Source of the DNA: Xanthobacter sp. NM-59
GTDB taxonomy: Bacteria; Pseudomonadota; Alphaproteobacteria; Rhizobiales; Xanthobacteraceae
Assembly (NCBI RefSeq): GCF_021401125.1
Contig: NZ_JACBFQ010000009.1
Coordinates: forward strand, 124,001-188,000
Length of the DNA stretch: 64,000 bases
Reading direction: 5' to 3'
A program made the position numbers and the translations under genes. The notes under the pieces were generated by a model. It saw only the letters and a list, made by a program, of their open reading frames with translations, was not told the origin of the DNA and did no database searches. Positions 41,582 to 50,443 of this stretch are shown here, one piece after another (position 1 is the stretch's first letter; each line of letters starts with the position of its first letter).

Positions 41582-42295
41582 TCACACGCCCAGGAATGCT
41601 TCGAGACGCGCCGCGTTTTCCGCGATCTTGTCATTCTCCACCATGTCCACCACGCGACCATGCTCGACCACATAGTGGCGGTCGGCGACGGTGGAGGCGA
41701 AGTGGAAGTTCTGCTCCACCAGCAGCACCGTGAAGCCCTTTTTCTTCAGGTCGCGGATGATTTGGCCGATATGCTGCACGATGACGGGGGCCAGGCCCTC
41801 GCTCGGCTCATCCAGCAGCAGCAGCTTGGCGCCCGTGCGCAGGATGCGGGCGATGGCCAGCATCTGCTGCTCGCCGCCGGAAAGCTTGGTGCCCTGGCTG
41901 TTGCGGCGCTCATCGAGGCGCGGGAACAGTTCGTGGATCTCGTCCACTGTGAGCCCGCCCGGCAGCACCACCGGCGGCAGCAGGAGGTTCTCGCGCACCG
42001 AGAGAGACGCGAAGATGCCGCGCTCCTCCGGGCAGATGGCGATGCCGAGGCGGGCGATCTTGTTGGGCGCGAGGCCCACCGTCTCCGTGCCTTCATAGCG
42101 GATGGAGCCGGCACGCTTGCGCAAGAGGCCCATGATGGCCCGCATGGTGGTGGTCTTGCCGGCGCCATTGCGGCCGAGCAGGGTCACCACCTCGCCGGGA
42201 TGCACGTCGAAGGTCATGCCGTGCAGCACATGGCTCTCGCCATAATGGCCGTGCAGGTCCTTCACCTGAAGCAGGGGCGCGTTGGTCTCGGCCAT
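41582..42295 (-). CDS. livF: HAAT-family ABC transporter ATP-binding protein (LivF-like)
   Basis: A 237-aa ATPase with Walker A LLGRNGAGKTTTMRAIMGLL (~40), Q-loop GIAICPEERGIFASLSVRENL, signature LSGGEQQMLAIARIL (~136), Walker B LLLLDEPSEGLAPVI and H-loop. It matches LivF rather than LivG in size and C-terminus. The start ATG (42295) lies 1 bp beyond the LivG stop, so the two are effectively contiguous. Confidence 0.9.
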   Translation of the reverse strand: MAETNAPLLQVKDLHGHYGESHVLHGMTFDVHPGEVVTLLGRNGAGKTTTMRAIMGLLRKRAGSIRYEGTETVGLAPNKIARLGIAICPEERGIFASLSVRENLLLPPVVLPGGLTVDEIHELFPRLDERRNSQGTKLSGGEQQMLAIARILRTGAKLLLLDEPSEGLAPVIVQHIGQIIRDLKKKGFTVLLVEQNFHFASTVADRHYVVEHGRVVDMVENDKIAENAARLEAFLGV

Positions 42296-42296
42296 G

Positions 42297-43070
42297 TCAG
42301 TGCGCTCCATGCCCGGTGCCCATATAGGCCTCGACGACCTGCGGGTTCTTGGAAACCTCGGCATAGGGCCCCTCGGTGAGGATCTCGCCGCGCGCCAGCA
42401 CGGTGATCATGTCCGAGAGGTCCGCCACCACCGAGAGATTGTGCTCCACCATGAGGATGGTGCGGTTGGCCGAGACCCGCTTGATGAGCTCGGCCGTGCG
42501 GGCGATATCCTCCCGGCCCATGCCGGAAGTGGGCTCGTCCAGCAGCAGCATCTCAGGGTCAAGCGCGAGTGTGGTGGCGATTTCCAGGGCGCGCTTGCGG
42601 CCATAGGGCAGCTCCACCGCGAGATGGTCGCGATAGGAGGTCAGGTCCACGTCCTCCAGCAGCTCCAACGCGCGATCGTTCAGCTCGTTGAGCGTCGCGT
42701 CGGACTGCCAGAAGCGGAACGAATTGCCCAAGGGCCGCTGCAGCGCGATGCGCACATTCTCCAACACCGTGAGATGCGGGAACGTGGCCGAGATCTGGAA
42801 CGAACGCACCATGCCCTGCCGCGCCACGTCGGCCGGCGGCGTACGCGTGATATCGCGGCCGTTGAGGCGGATGGTTCCGCGGGTCGGCTCCAGAAACTTG
42901 GTGATGAGATTGAAGCATGTGGTCTTGCCCGCTCCATTCGGCCCGATGAGGGCGTGAATGGTGTGGCGGCGGATCTTGAGGTTCACGTTCTTGACGGCCG
43001 CGAACCCCTTGAACTCCTTCGTGAGACCTGATGCTTCAACGATGTAGGGCACGTCTGCGACGGTGTCCAT
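42297..43070 (-). CDS. livG: HAAT-family ABC transporter ATP-binding protein (LivG-like)
   Basis: A 257-aa ATPase with Walker A LIGPNGAGKTTCFNLITKFL (~42), Q-loop and GMVRSFQISATFPHLTVLENVRIAL (~90), the signature-equivalent ELPYGRKRALEIATTLAL (~155), Walker B MLLLDEPTSGMG and H-loop MVEHNLSVVADLSD. It is the first gene of the five-gene operon. The ATG at 43070 was chosen as the start of the conserved part. Confidence 0.9.
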   Translation of the reverse strand: MDTVADVPYIVEASGLTKEFKGFAAVKNVNLKIRRHTIHALIGPNGAGKTTCFNLITKFLEPTRGTIRLNGRDITRTPPADVARQGMVRSFQISATFPHLTVLENVRIALQRPLGNSFRFWQSDATLNELNDRALELLEDVDLTSYRDHLAVELPYGRKRALEIATTLALDPEMLLLDEPTSGMGREDIARTAELIKRVSANRTILMVEHNLSVVADLSDMITVLARGEILTEGPYAEVSKNPQVVEAYMGTGHGAH

Positions 43071-43387
43071 GATCGGTGGGCGCCCTCGTGTTGAGGCCAT
43101 GGGGGCGCATGCGCGCACGCTGTGCGCACCCTTCTGGCGGTTTCCTCCGGATCGGCACCTTGAGCGGTGCGCTTTATCGTGCGGCGCACCCTAGCACGCG
43201 ATGCGCCGGATGCGTCAACCGGTCCTCCCAGCGAACATTCGTCCGCCGAGAGGCCAAGTCCTTCATACCACAATGCGGAATAGAACGAGCGTACGCTCGG
43301 AAAAATTTTTGTGATGCCCACATGGTTGAGGGCATCCACGCCGCGCACCGATGCCCTGGCGGGCCCGTTGCACCGGCGTGCGAGCCG
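43071..43387. other. Intergenic region upstream of livG with palindromes
   Basis: 317 bp with no gene. It should hold the livG promoter and the end of the AhpD-like transcript. A 14-bp palindrome and an adjoining A5T5 block are listed separately. I could not define a -35/-10 pair. Confidence 0.55.
43286..43310. promoter_or_regulatory. Adjacent palindromes (CGAGCGTACGCTCG and A5T5)
   Basis: A perfect 14-bp palindrome (43286-43299) is followed after one base by AAAAATTTTT (43301-43310). It lies about 80-100 bp downstream of the AhpD-like gene and about 215-240 bp upstream of livG. It could be a regulator site for livG or part of a transcription end. Confidence 0.45.
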
Positions 43388-44113
43388 TTATTGCGCCAGG
43401 GCGCGCGCGTCCCCGTGATAGGATTCGTTCGGCCTCATGTCGGTGGCGGAGGCCAGGCGATTCGTCATGTTGAAGAAACCGGTGACGGCGCCGATATCCC
43501 AGATGTCCCGCTCCGTGAAACCGACATTCCGCAGAGTGGCACGATCAGCCTCTTCCACCTCATGGGGGCGCTCGGTGAGCTTCACGGCGAAATCGAGCAT
43601 GGCGCGCTGGCGCGGATCGAGCCGGGCGGCGCGATAGTTCATCACCAATTGCTCGCCCAGCACCGGATCGCCCGACAGCTGGCGCACCGCTGCGCCGTGG
43701 GCGGTGAGGCAGTAATAGCAGCGATTCACGCTGGAAACGGCAACGGCGATCATCTCCCGCTCCAGCTTGGACAGACCGGAGGGAGCCAGCATCAGATCGT
43801 TGTACATGGCGGAAAAAGCGGAAAGCTTCGCCAGGTCGAAGGCATAGGCCTGCAAGACATTGGGCACGAAGCCGATCTTGGTGCGGCACTTCTCGAAATA
43901 CGCCTCATTCGCCGCGTCCAGCTCCGCCATGGGCAGGTCGAGCGCGATGGCGGGCGTGTCGTCCCGCTTGCGCGTCACCACCGCGGCAGCCTTGGCCGGG
44001 GCGGAAGCCGCCTTCGGCGCGGCGGGCGCCCGCTTCGCAGGCGTGCTGGTTTTTTCGGCGGCGGCGCTTTTCGCTCTTGAACGGGCGGCCGCGGTCTTCA
44101 CTGTGGGGGGCAT
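43388..44113 (-). CDS. AhpD-like carboxymuconolactone decarboxylase family / peroxidase-related protein
   Basis: A 241-aa protein. The first ~50 residues are Lys/Ala/Pro-rich and low complexity (KTAAARSRAKSAAAEKTSTPAKRAPAAPK). The rest is an AhpD-fold alkylhydroperoxidase-like domain with the redox CYYCLTAH motif (~133) preceded by LSKLEREMIAVAVSSVNR. Such proteins, often annotated as peroxidase-related enzymes, reduce peroxides through a CxxC pair. The start at 44113 keeps the unusual basic tail. It is divergent from the glutamate dehydrogenase gene across 118 bp. Confidence 0.85.
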   Translation of the reverse strand: MPPTVKTAAARSRAKSAAAEKTSTPAKRAPAAPKAASAPAKAAAVVTRKRDDTPAIALDLPMAELDAANEAYFEKCRTKIGFVPNVLQAYAFDLAKLSAFSAMYNDLMLAPSGLSKLEREMIAVAVSSVNRCYYCLTAHGAAVRQLSGDPVLGEQLVMNYRAARLDPRQRAMLDFAVKLTERPHEVEEADRATLRNVGFTERDIWDIGAVTGFFNMTNRLASATDMRPNESYHGDARALAQ

Positions 44114-44231
44114 TGGCGTTTCCTCGTCATCTTGGCGTCGTGGCTCGGGCCGAACGTTCCCTACCGGGAACCGACGGTTCCAGGAGGAACCGGGCCGGTG
44201 CGGGCGAGGGCGTCCATTCGGGGGAGTGGCC

Positions 44232-47200
44232 ATGACTGTTCAAGGCGTTCAGACTGCCGAAACCGATCATGACGTGCAAGGACGCATCGACGCGATCCGC
44301 GCCATCCTCTCGGCAACCGCGCCCGAGGTGCCGGAGTTGTTCGCCCGCACCTTCCTCGGCGCCATCGCGCCGGAAGACCTCGCGCCCCTCGATCCGGCCC
44401 TGGCCGCCGGGCTGATCCGCGACGCCTGGACCCACCTCATCACCCGCCCGCGCGGCGTTGCCGACGTGCGCGTGTTCGATGCCGGCACGGGCGCCGCGGC
44501 CGTGACCGTGATCGAGGCCATCAATGACGACATGGCCTTCCTGTTCGATTCCGTCGCCGGCGAGCTCGCTGATCGGAAACTTCAACTGAAGCTTGCAGCC
44601 CACCCGATCTTCCATGTGGTGCGCGACCGTGACGGCAAGGCCTCGGGCCTCGCCGAGCATTCGGACCGGGAGGCGGAGGACAATCGCGAAAGCCTCATCC
44701 ACCTGCACGTGGCCACCATCGACGCCGCAGAACAAGTGCGCCTCAAGGCCGGCATCGAGGCGACGCTGGGCGATGTCCACGCCATCAATGCCGATTTCCA
44801 GGCCATGCGCCGGCAGGCGAAAAGCCTGGCCAAGAGCCTGCGCAAGGACAAGACGCCCTATTCCGAAAAGGACAGGCTGGAGGCCGCCGACGTCATCTCC
44901 TGGCTCACCGAGGACAATTTCACCTTCCTCGGGGTGCGCACCTACACGCTGGATGGCAAAGGCGGACTGGAGATGGACCCTGGCTCCGGCCTCGGCGTGC
45001 TGCGCGACCCCACGGTGCGCGCGCTGCGCCTGGGCGACACGCCGGTGGTGACCTCGCCGGAGATCCGCTCCTTCCTGGAAGGGCCGCTGCCTCTGGTCTT
45101 CTCCAAGGCCAGCCTGCGCTCGCGCGTGCACCGGCGCAATGTCATGGACTATGTGGGCATCAAGACCCACGACGAGAAAGGCCGGCTCACCGGCGTCGTC
45201 CATCTCGTGGGGCTCTTGACCTCGGCCGCCTACACCCATTCGGTGCGGGAAATCCCCTATCTGCGGCTGAAGGCCGATGCGGTCGTGCGCGGCTCCGGCC
45301 TGGAGCCGGAGAGCCACTCCGCCCGTGCGCTGGAAACGGTGCTCGAAACCTACCCGCGCGACGACTTCTTCCAGATCGAGATCGCCACCCTCGCCACCCA
45401 CGCCCGCGAGATCCTCTCCCTTTATGACCGGCCGCGCGTGCGGGTGCTGCCGCGCCTGGATCGCTTCGGCCGCTTCGCCTCGGTGCTGGTCTATGTGCCG
45501 CGCGAGCGCTTCGATGCGGAGGTGCGCGAGCAGGTGGGCACGATCCTGGAAGGCGCCTTCGGCGGCGCCATCTCCGCTTTCACCGAAAGCTTCCTGGCCG
45601 CCGTGCCGCTCACCCGCGTGCATTACACGGTGGACCGCTCGGGCGGCCCGACGCCGCAGCTGGAGCTGCCGGCGCTGGAGCGCGCCGTTTCGGCCGCCAC
45701 CCAGTCCTGGGCCGATCGCCTGTGCGCCGCCATTACGGCTGACCCCGTCCTGGCTGGGACCAATGGCGCCCTGCTGCGACACCGCTACGGCCCGGCCTTC
45801 GATGCCGGCTACCAGGCCGCCTATGACGTGACCACCGCCCTCGCCGACATCGAGCGCGTCGAGCGTCTGTCGCCGGAGCGCCCGGTGGCCATCGACTTCT
45901 ACCGGCGCCCCAATGATGCGGCCACGCGCATCTCCCTGCGCCTGCTCTCATACGGGGCGCCGCTGCCGCTGTCACTGCGCGTGCCCATGCTGGAAAACAT
46001 GGGCCTCAAGGCCATCAACGAGCGCACCTACCGCATCGAGCCCCAGGACGGCGACAGCATCGCCAGCGAGGAGGAAGCCGAGGGCACGCCCAGCGTGGAA
46101 CGCTGCTGGCTCCACGACATGTCGCTGGAGCGGGCCGATGGCGGCGCCATCTCCATCACCGGGGCGGACGAACGCCTGGAGGACTGCCTCAACGCGGTGC
46201 TGCGCGGAGCCGCCGAGAATGACGGCTTCAACGCCTTGGTGCTCGATGCCGGCCTTTCCTGGCGCGAGGCCGCTTTGGTGCGCACGCTGGCACGCTACCT
46301 GCGCCAGGCCGGCCTTCCCTTCAGCCTTGATTATCTGTGGCGCACGCTGGCCAAGCATGAGGCCATCGCCCGTGACATCGTGGCCCTGTTCCGCACCCGC
46401 TTCGATCCCGCCCCGGCGCTGACACCCGAGGCCCGCGCCGGCCGGGAGGGCTCCCTGCGCGAGGCGCTGGCCGGCGCGCTGACCCAGGTGTCGAGCCTGG
46501 ACGAGGATCGCATCATCCGGCGCATCATCAATCTGGTCGATGCGACCGTGCGCACGACCTATTACCAGGCCGACGAGGAGGGCCGCCCGCGCGAGGCGAT
46601 CGCCCTCAAACTGGAGAGCGCGAAGGTGGAGGGGCTTCCCCTGCCCCGGCCGCTCTACGAGGTCTTCGTCTGCGCGCCGCGCGTGGAGGGCGTGCATCTG
46701 CGCTTCGGCAAGGTGGCGCGCGGCGGCCTGCGCTGGTCCGACCGGCCGCAGGACTTCCGCACCGAGATCCTCGGCCTGGTGAAGGCGCAGCAGGTGAAGA
46801 ATGCGGTGATCGTGCCAGTGGGGGCGAAAGGCGGCTTCGTGCCCCGGCGCCTGCCCGCCGGCGGCAGCCGCGAAGCCATTTTCGCGGAAGGCACCGCCGC
46901 CTACGAGCTGTTCGTCTCCAGCCTGCTCGACCTCACCGACAACCTGAAGGGCGGCGTGGTGATCCACCCCGCCGACACCGTGCGCCTCGACGGCGACGAC
47001 CCCTATCTCGTGGTGGCCGCGGACAAGGGCACCGCCACCTTCTCCGACACCGCCAACGCCATTTCCGCCCGCCACGGCTTCTGGCTGGACGACGCGTTCG
47101 CCTCCGGCGGCTCCGTGGGCTACGACCACAAGGCCATGGGCATCACCGCGCGCGGCGCCTGGGAGGCGGTGAAGCGGCATTTCCGCGAGATGGACATCGA

Positions 47201-49103
47201 CATTCAGACCACGCCGGTGACGGTGGCGGGCGTGGGTGACATGTCCGGCGACGTGTTCGGCAATGGCATGCTGTTGTCATCCGCCATCAAGCTGGTGGCC
47301 GCCTTCGACCATCGCCACATTTTCCTCGACCCCGCCCCCGACCCGGAACGCGCCCATGCCGAGCGCCGGCGCCTGTTCGACCTGCCGCGCTCCTCCTGGG
47401 CCGACTATGACGCGCGCCTCATCTCCCCCGGCGGCGGCGTGTTTCCGCGCTCGGCCAAGAGCATCGAGCTTTCGGACGAAGTGCAGGCGCTGCTGCGGTT
47501 CCCCAAGACCCACGCCACCCCGGCGGAGCTCATCAACGCCATTCTGAAGTCGTCCGTGGACCTTCTGTTTTTCGGCGGCATCGGCACCTATGTGCGCGCC
47601 TCCGCCGAGACCGACGCCGATGCCGGCGACCGCGCCAATGATGCCGTGCGCGTCACCGGCGCCGAGCTCAACGCCAAAGTCATCGGCGAGGGCGCAAACC
47701 TGGGCATGACCCAGCGCTCCCGCATCGAGGCGGCACGGCGCGGCATTCGCCTCAACACCGATGCCATCGACAATTCGGCGGGTGTGAACACCTCCGACGT
47801 GGAGGTGAACATCAAGATCGCCCTGGCCCACCCGCTGGAGGCCCGGGCGCTCACCCGCGACAGCCGCGCCAGCCTGCTGAAGGAGATGACCGACGAAGTG
47901 GCGCGCCTGGTTCTGCGCAACAATTATGCCCAGACCCTGGCCCTTTCCCTGGCCCAGCGCAGCGGCGCCGACAACCTCGCCTTCCAGCAGCGGCTCATGC
48001 AGATGCTCGAGGCGCGCGGCGAGCTGGACCGGGCGGTGGAATTCCTGCCCTCCGACGCAGAGATCGCCGACCGGCGCTCGCGCGGGGACGTGCTCACCCG
48101 GCCTGAGCTGGCGGTGCTGCTGGCCTATGCCAAGCTCACCCTCAATGCCGACCTTGTCGCCTCCAGCGTGCCGGACGACCCCTATCTTGCCCGCGAGCTG
48201 GTCACCTACTTCCCGCCGGAGGTGGAGGCGCGTTTCCCCGAGGCCATTGCCGCTCATCCGCTGAAGCGGGAGATCATCGCCACCGGACTTTCCAACGCCA
48301 TTGTGAACCTATGCGGCCCGTCCGCCCTCGCCCGCATCGCGGACCAGACCGGGGCCGACGCCGCCGCCATTACCCGCGCCTTCGCCGTGGTGCGCGACAG
48401 CTATGGGCTACCCGAGCTCATGGCGGAGATCGATGCGCTCGACACCAAGGTGAAGGGAATGACCCAGCTCGGCCTCTATGCCGCGCTTGAGGAGCTGGCG
48501 CTGAGCCGCATCATCTGGTTCCTCGGCAATGTCTCGTTCGCCGAGGGCATTGCGGCGGTGGTGGAGCGATATCGCGCCGGCATCGCGGCGGTGGCCGCGG
48601 CGCTGGATGAGAGCCTGCCCGAGGCGTGGCGGATCGCCCGCCAGGCGCGCATCGACGAGCTCGCCGCCGACGAGGTGCCACCGGATCTGGCGCGGCGGCT
48701 CGCCTCCACCCAAGCGCTCGCGGCGGCGGCCGACATCGCGCTCCTGGCCCAGACCACGGGCCGCCCCATCCCCGATGTCGCCAGCACCTTCTTCGCCACC
48801 GGGCGCTACTTCGCGGTGGATGACCTGGTGATGCAGGCGCGCAGCATCGTGGCGCCCGATTACTATGACCGCCTGGCCCTCGACCGCGCCTTGATGCAGC
48901 TCGAAACCTTCCTGCGGCGCATCACCGGGCTGGTCCTGACCGAGGGCGGCGCCGGGGAGGCAGGGCTTGATGCCTATGTGTCCGCCCACCGCGACGAGGT
49001 GGAGCGCATGCGCGGCACCGTGCGCGACATCGCCGCCTCCGGCCTCAGCCTTTCCAAGCTGACGCTCGCGGCCAGCCTGCTTGGGGATCTGGTGCGCGGC
49101 TGA
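44232..49103 (+). CDS. NAD-specific glutamate dehydrogenase (180-kDa class)
   Basis: A 1623-aa enzyme of the large NAD-GDH class (L_180), of the expected ~1600 residues. It oxidatively deaminates glutamate to 2-oxoglutarate and ammonia. The N-terminal ACT-like and helical regulatory segments occupy ~1-700. The catalytic core is around 820-1250, with KVARGGLRWSDRPQDFRTEILGLVKAQQVKNAVIVPVGAKGGFVPRR (~825-870, substrate-binding Lys residues) and VTVAGVGDMSGDVFGNGML (~995). The ATG 44232 begins MTVQGVQTAETDHD. It is monocistronic, ending at a stem-loop at 49118-49147. It would draw amino-acid nitrogen into ammonia and carbon into the TCA cycle. Confidence 0.92.
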   Translation: MTVQGVQTAETDHDVQGRIDAIRAILSATAPEVPELFARTFLGAIAPEDLAPLDPALAAGLIRDAWTHLITRPRGVADVRVFDAGTGAAAVTVIEAINDDMAFLFDSVAGELADRKLQLKLAAHPIFHVVRDRDGKASGLAEHSDREAEDNRESLIHLHVATIDAAEQVRLKAGIEATLGDVHAINADFQAMRRQAKSLAKSLRKDKTPYSEKDRLEAADVISWLTEDNFTFLGVRTYTLDGKGGLEMDPGSGLGVLRDPTVRALRLGDTPVVTSPEIRSFLEGPLPLVFSKASLRSRVHRRNVMDYVGIKTHDEKGRLTGVVHLVGLLTSAAYTHSVREIPYLRLKADAVVRGSGLEPESHSARALETVLETYPRDDFFQIEIATLATHAREILSLYDRPRVRVLPRLDRFGRFASVLVYVPRERFDAEVREQVGTILEGAFGGAISAFTESFLAAVPLTRVHYTVDRSGGPTPQLELPALERAVSAATQSWADRLCAAITADPVLAGTNGALLRHRYGPAFDAGYQAAYDVTTALADIERVERLSPERPVAIDFYRRPNDAATRISLRLLSYGAPLPLSLRVPMLENMGLKAINERTYRIEPQDGDSIASEEEAEGTPSVERCWLHDMSLERADGGAISITGADERLEDCLNAVLRGAAENDGFNALVLDAGLSWREAALVRTLARYLRQAGLPFSLDYLWRTLAKHEAIARDIVALFRTRFDPAPALTPEARAGREGSLREALAGALTQVSSLDEDRIIRRIINLVDATVRTTYYQADEEGRPREAIALKLESAKVEGLPLPRPLYEVFVCAPRVEGVHLRFGKVARGGLRWSDRPQDFRTEILGLVKAQQVKNAVIVPVGAKGGFVPRRLPAGGSREAIFAEGTAAYELFVSSLLDLTDNLKGGVVIHPADTVRLDGDDPYLVVAADKGTATFSDTANAISARHGFWLDDAFASGGSVGYDHKAMGITARGAWEAVKRHFREMDIDIQTTPVTVAGVGDMSGDVFGNGMLLSSAIKLVAAFDHRHIFLDPAPDPERAHAERRRLFDLPRSSWADYDARLISPGGGVFPRSAKSIELSDEVQALLRFPKTHATPAELINAILKSSVDLLFFGGIGTYVRASAETDADAGDRANDAVRVTGAELNAKVIGEGANLGMTQRSRIEAARRGIRLNTDAIDNSAGVNTSDVEVNIKIALAHPLEARALTRDSRASLLKEMTDEVARLVLRNNYAQTLALSLAQRSGADNLAFQQRLMQMLEARGELDRAVEFLPSDAEIADRRSRGDVLTRPELAVLLAYAKLTLNADLVASSVPDDPYLARELVTYFPPEVEARFPEAIAAHPLKREIIATGLSNAIVNLCGPSALARIADQTGADAAAITRAFAVVRDSYGLPELMAEIDALDTKVKGMTQLGLYAALEELALSRIIWFLGNVSFAEGIAAVVERYRAGIAAVAAALDESLPEAWRIARQARIDELAADEVPPDLARRLASTQALAAAADIALLAQTTGRPIPDVASTFFATGRYFAVDDLVMQARSIVAPDYYDRLALDRALMQLETFLRRITGLVLTEGGAGEAGLDAYVSAHRDEVERMRGTVRDIAASGLSLSKLTLAASLLGDLVRG

Positions 49104-49117
49104 GACACGACGACGGC

Positions 49118-49147
49118 ACCGCCGGGGCCAATGATGGGCCCGGCGGT
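49118..49147 (+). terminator. Stem-loop after NAD-GDH
   Basis: Arms 49118-49129 and 49136-49147 pair with one mismatch in 12 and a 6-nt loop. There is no strong T-tract, so termination may need Rho. It lies 14 bp beyond the stop codon of the NAD-GDH gene. Confidence 0.6.
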
Positions 49148-49167
49148 CCAACCCAAAGGCCGGACTT

Positions 49168-49776
49168 TCAATAGCCGACGGTCATCCGCATGCGGATGTG
49201 GGCCGGCTTCTCGATCTCGTCGAGGAGAGCCACGGCATAGTCCTCGGCCGAGATCGCGCTGCGCCCGTCCGCCCCCACGAGAAGCTGGTCGCCACCCAGC
49301 CGGAACACGCCGGTGCGCGCGCCCGGTTCAAAGAAGGCGGACGGCGAGATGAACGTCCAGTCGAGCTCGCTTTCGGCCCGCAACTGCTGGAGAAAATCGA
49401 CCCCCGGACGGGCGAAGGGTTTCCACTCCGCGGGAAACTCGGGGGTATCGACGAGCAAAACACCCGGCGCCACCTCCAGGCTCCCCGCTCCGCCGACGAT
49501 CAACACACGGCGCACGCCGGCCGCCTTCAGGGCGCTGGCCAACGCAGGTTCCCCAAGGGTCTGGAAATGAAGCGCGCTCACGACCGCGTCGTGCCCCCGC
49601 AGCAATTCTGCAAGACCAGGAGCAGCGACATCGGCGGCCACCCGGGTCAGTGCGGCATGATTGGCGAGCCCCTCGGGCTTGCGCGCGATGGCGGTCACCT
49701 CGTGACCACGGGCGAGGGCCTCAGCCACGATGCGAGACCCCGCCATGCCAGTGGCCCCGAGAACGGCAATCTTCAT
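49168..49776 (-). CDS. NAD(P)-binding oxidoreductase (atypical SDR, NmrA/YwnB-like)
   Basis: A 202-aa atypical SDR with an N-terminal MKIAVLGATGMAGSRIVAEALARGHEVTAIARK cofactor motif and a short C-terminus (FISPSAFFEPGARTGVFRLGGDQLL). Related proteins sense or reduce quinones or carry NADPH. It is the divergent target gene of the HxlR regulator, with the operator between them. It lacks the YxxxK catalytic pair of classical SDRs. It is probably a redox/electrophile-stress protein. Confidence 0.87.
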   Translation of the reverse strand: MKIAVLGATGMAGSRIVAEALARGHEVTAIARKPEGLANHAALTRVAADVAAPGLAELLRGHDAVVSALHFQTLGEPALASALKAAGVRRVLIVGGAGSLEVAPGVLLVDTPEFPAEWKPFARPGVDFLQQLRAESELDWTFISPSAFFEPGARTGVFRLGGDQLLVGADGRSAISAEDYAVALLDEIEKPAHIRMRMTVGY

Positions 49777-49850
49777 GACATGCTCCCTATCTCCACGCTC
49801 CCGCGCATCAATCCCGCAAAGCGGCGGGACGCGACGGATCGCGCGGAGCT

Positions 49851-49877
49851 GATATGGTTCCCATTGAGAACCATATC
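49851..49877. promoter_or_regulatory. HxlR-type operator (inverted repeat)
   Basis: GATATGGTTC (49851-49860) and GAACCATATC (49868-49877) form a perfect 10-bp inverted repeat with a 7-bp spacer. A partial AGGAACCT copy follows at 49884-49891. It lies in the 163-bp divergent promoter region; a TATAAA at 49894-49899 may be the -10 of the regulator gene. The site is consistent with an HxlR dimer repressing both genes. Confidence 0.75.
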
Positions 49878-49939
49878 CCTATCAGGAACCTGGTATAAAG
49901 AAGGCACCTTCCGAACACGAGGTAACGCCGGAGGAACCG

Positions 49940-50398
49940 ATGGCCCCGCGCAAGGCTCCCGTCCATGAGAGGGCTCAAGGCCAAATGGCGCCGCTCCAGC
50001 CGCCTGAAGCCGCCACGACCACGAGCCGCGCGCCGGTGACGATCGACACGCAGACCGCAGGAGGCTGCCCGACCCGCAATGTGCTCGACCGCATCGGGGA
50101 TACCTGGAGCGTGCTGGTTGTCCTGAATCTGATTGCCGGCCCCTGCCGCTTCAATGCTCTGCGCCGGCAGGTCGGCTCGGTCTCGCAACGCATGCTCACG
50201 GTCACGTTGCGCGGCCTGGAGCGGGACGGGATGGTGGCGCGCACCGTGTTCCCGACCACTCCGCCCCGGGTCCAATATGAGCTCACCCCCCTGGGACGAT
50301 CCCTCGCCGGGGTCCTGGAGAGCCTGAATGGATGGGCCCATGAGCATTCGGGTGAAGTGGCGGCAGCCCGCCGCCACTTCGATGCCAGGACGGCGTGA
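49940..50398 (+). CDS. HxlR-family transcriptional regulator
   Basis: A 152-aa winged-helix regulator. It starts with a ~40-residue extension, then CPTRNVLDRIGDTWSVLVVLNLIAGPCRFNALRRQVGSVSQRMLTVTLRGLERDGMVARTVFPTTPPRVQYELTPLGRSL. The Cys at ~43 corresponds to the redox-sensing position of QorR/HypR-like members, so it may respond to electrophiles or oxidants. The ATG has GGAGGA just upstream. It is divergent from the NAD(P)-binding protein gene, its likely target. Confidence 0.9.
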   Translation: MAPRKAPVHERAQGQMAPLQPPEAATTTSRAPVTIDTQTAGGCPTRNVLDRIGDTWSVLVVLNLIAGPCRFNALRRQVGSVSQRMLTVTLRGLERDGMVARTVFPTTPPRVQYELTPLGRSLAGVLESLNGWAHEHSGEVAAARRHFDARTA

Positions 50399-50443
50399 AG
50401 CGGCGAGCCGCCCCACCGTGCGCGCCAGAAAAGCGCTGGCGCT

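Noticed and set aside
44127-45782. A 551-codon minus-strand frame opposite the glutamate dehydrogenase start
   Set aside because: Shadow; the NAD-GDH frame continues through with family motifs.
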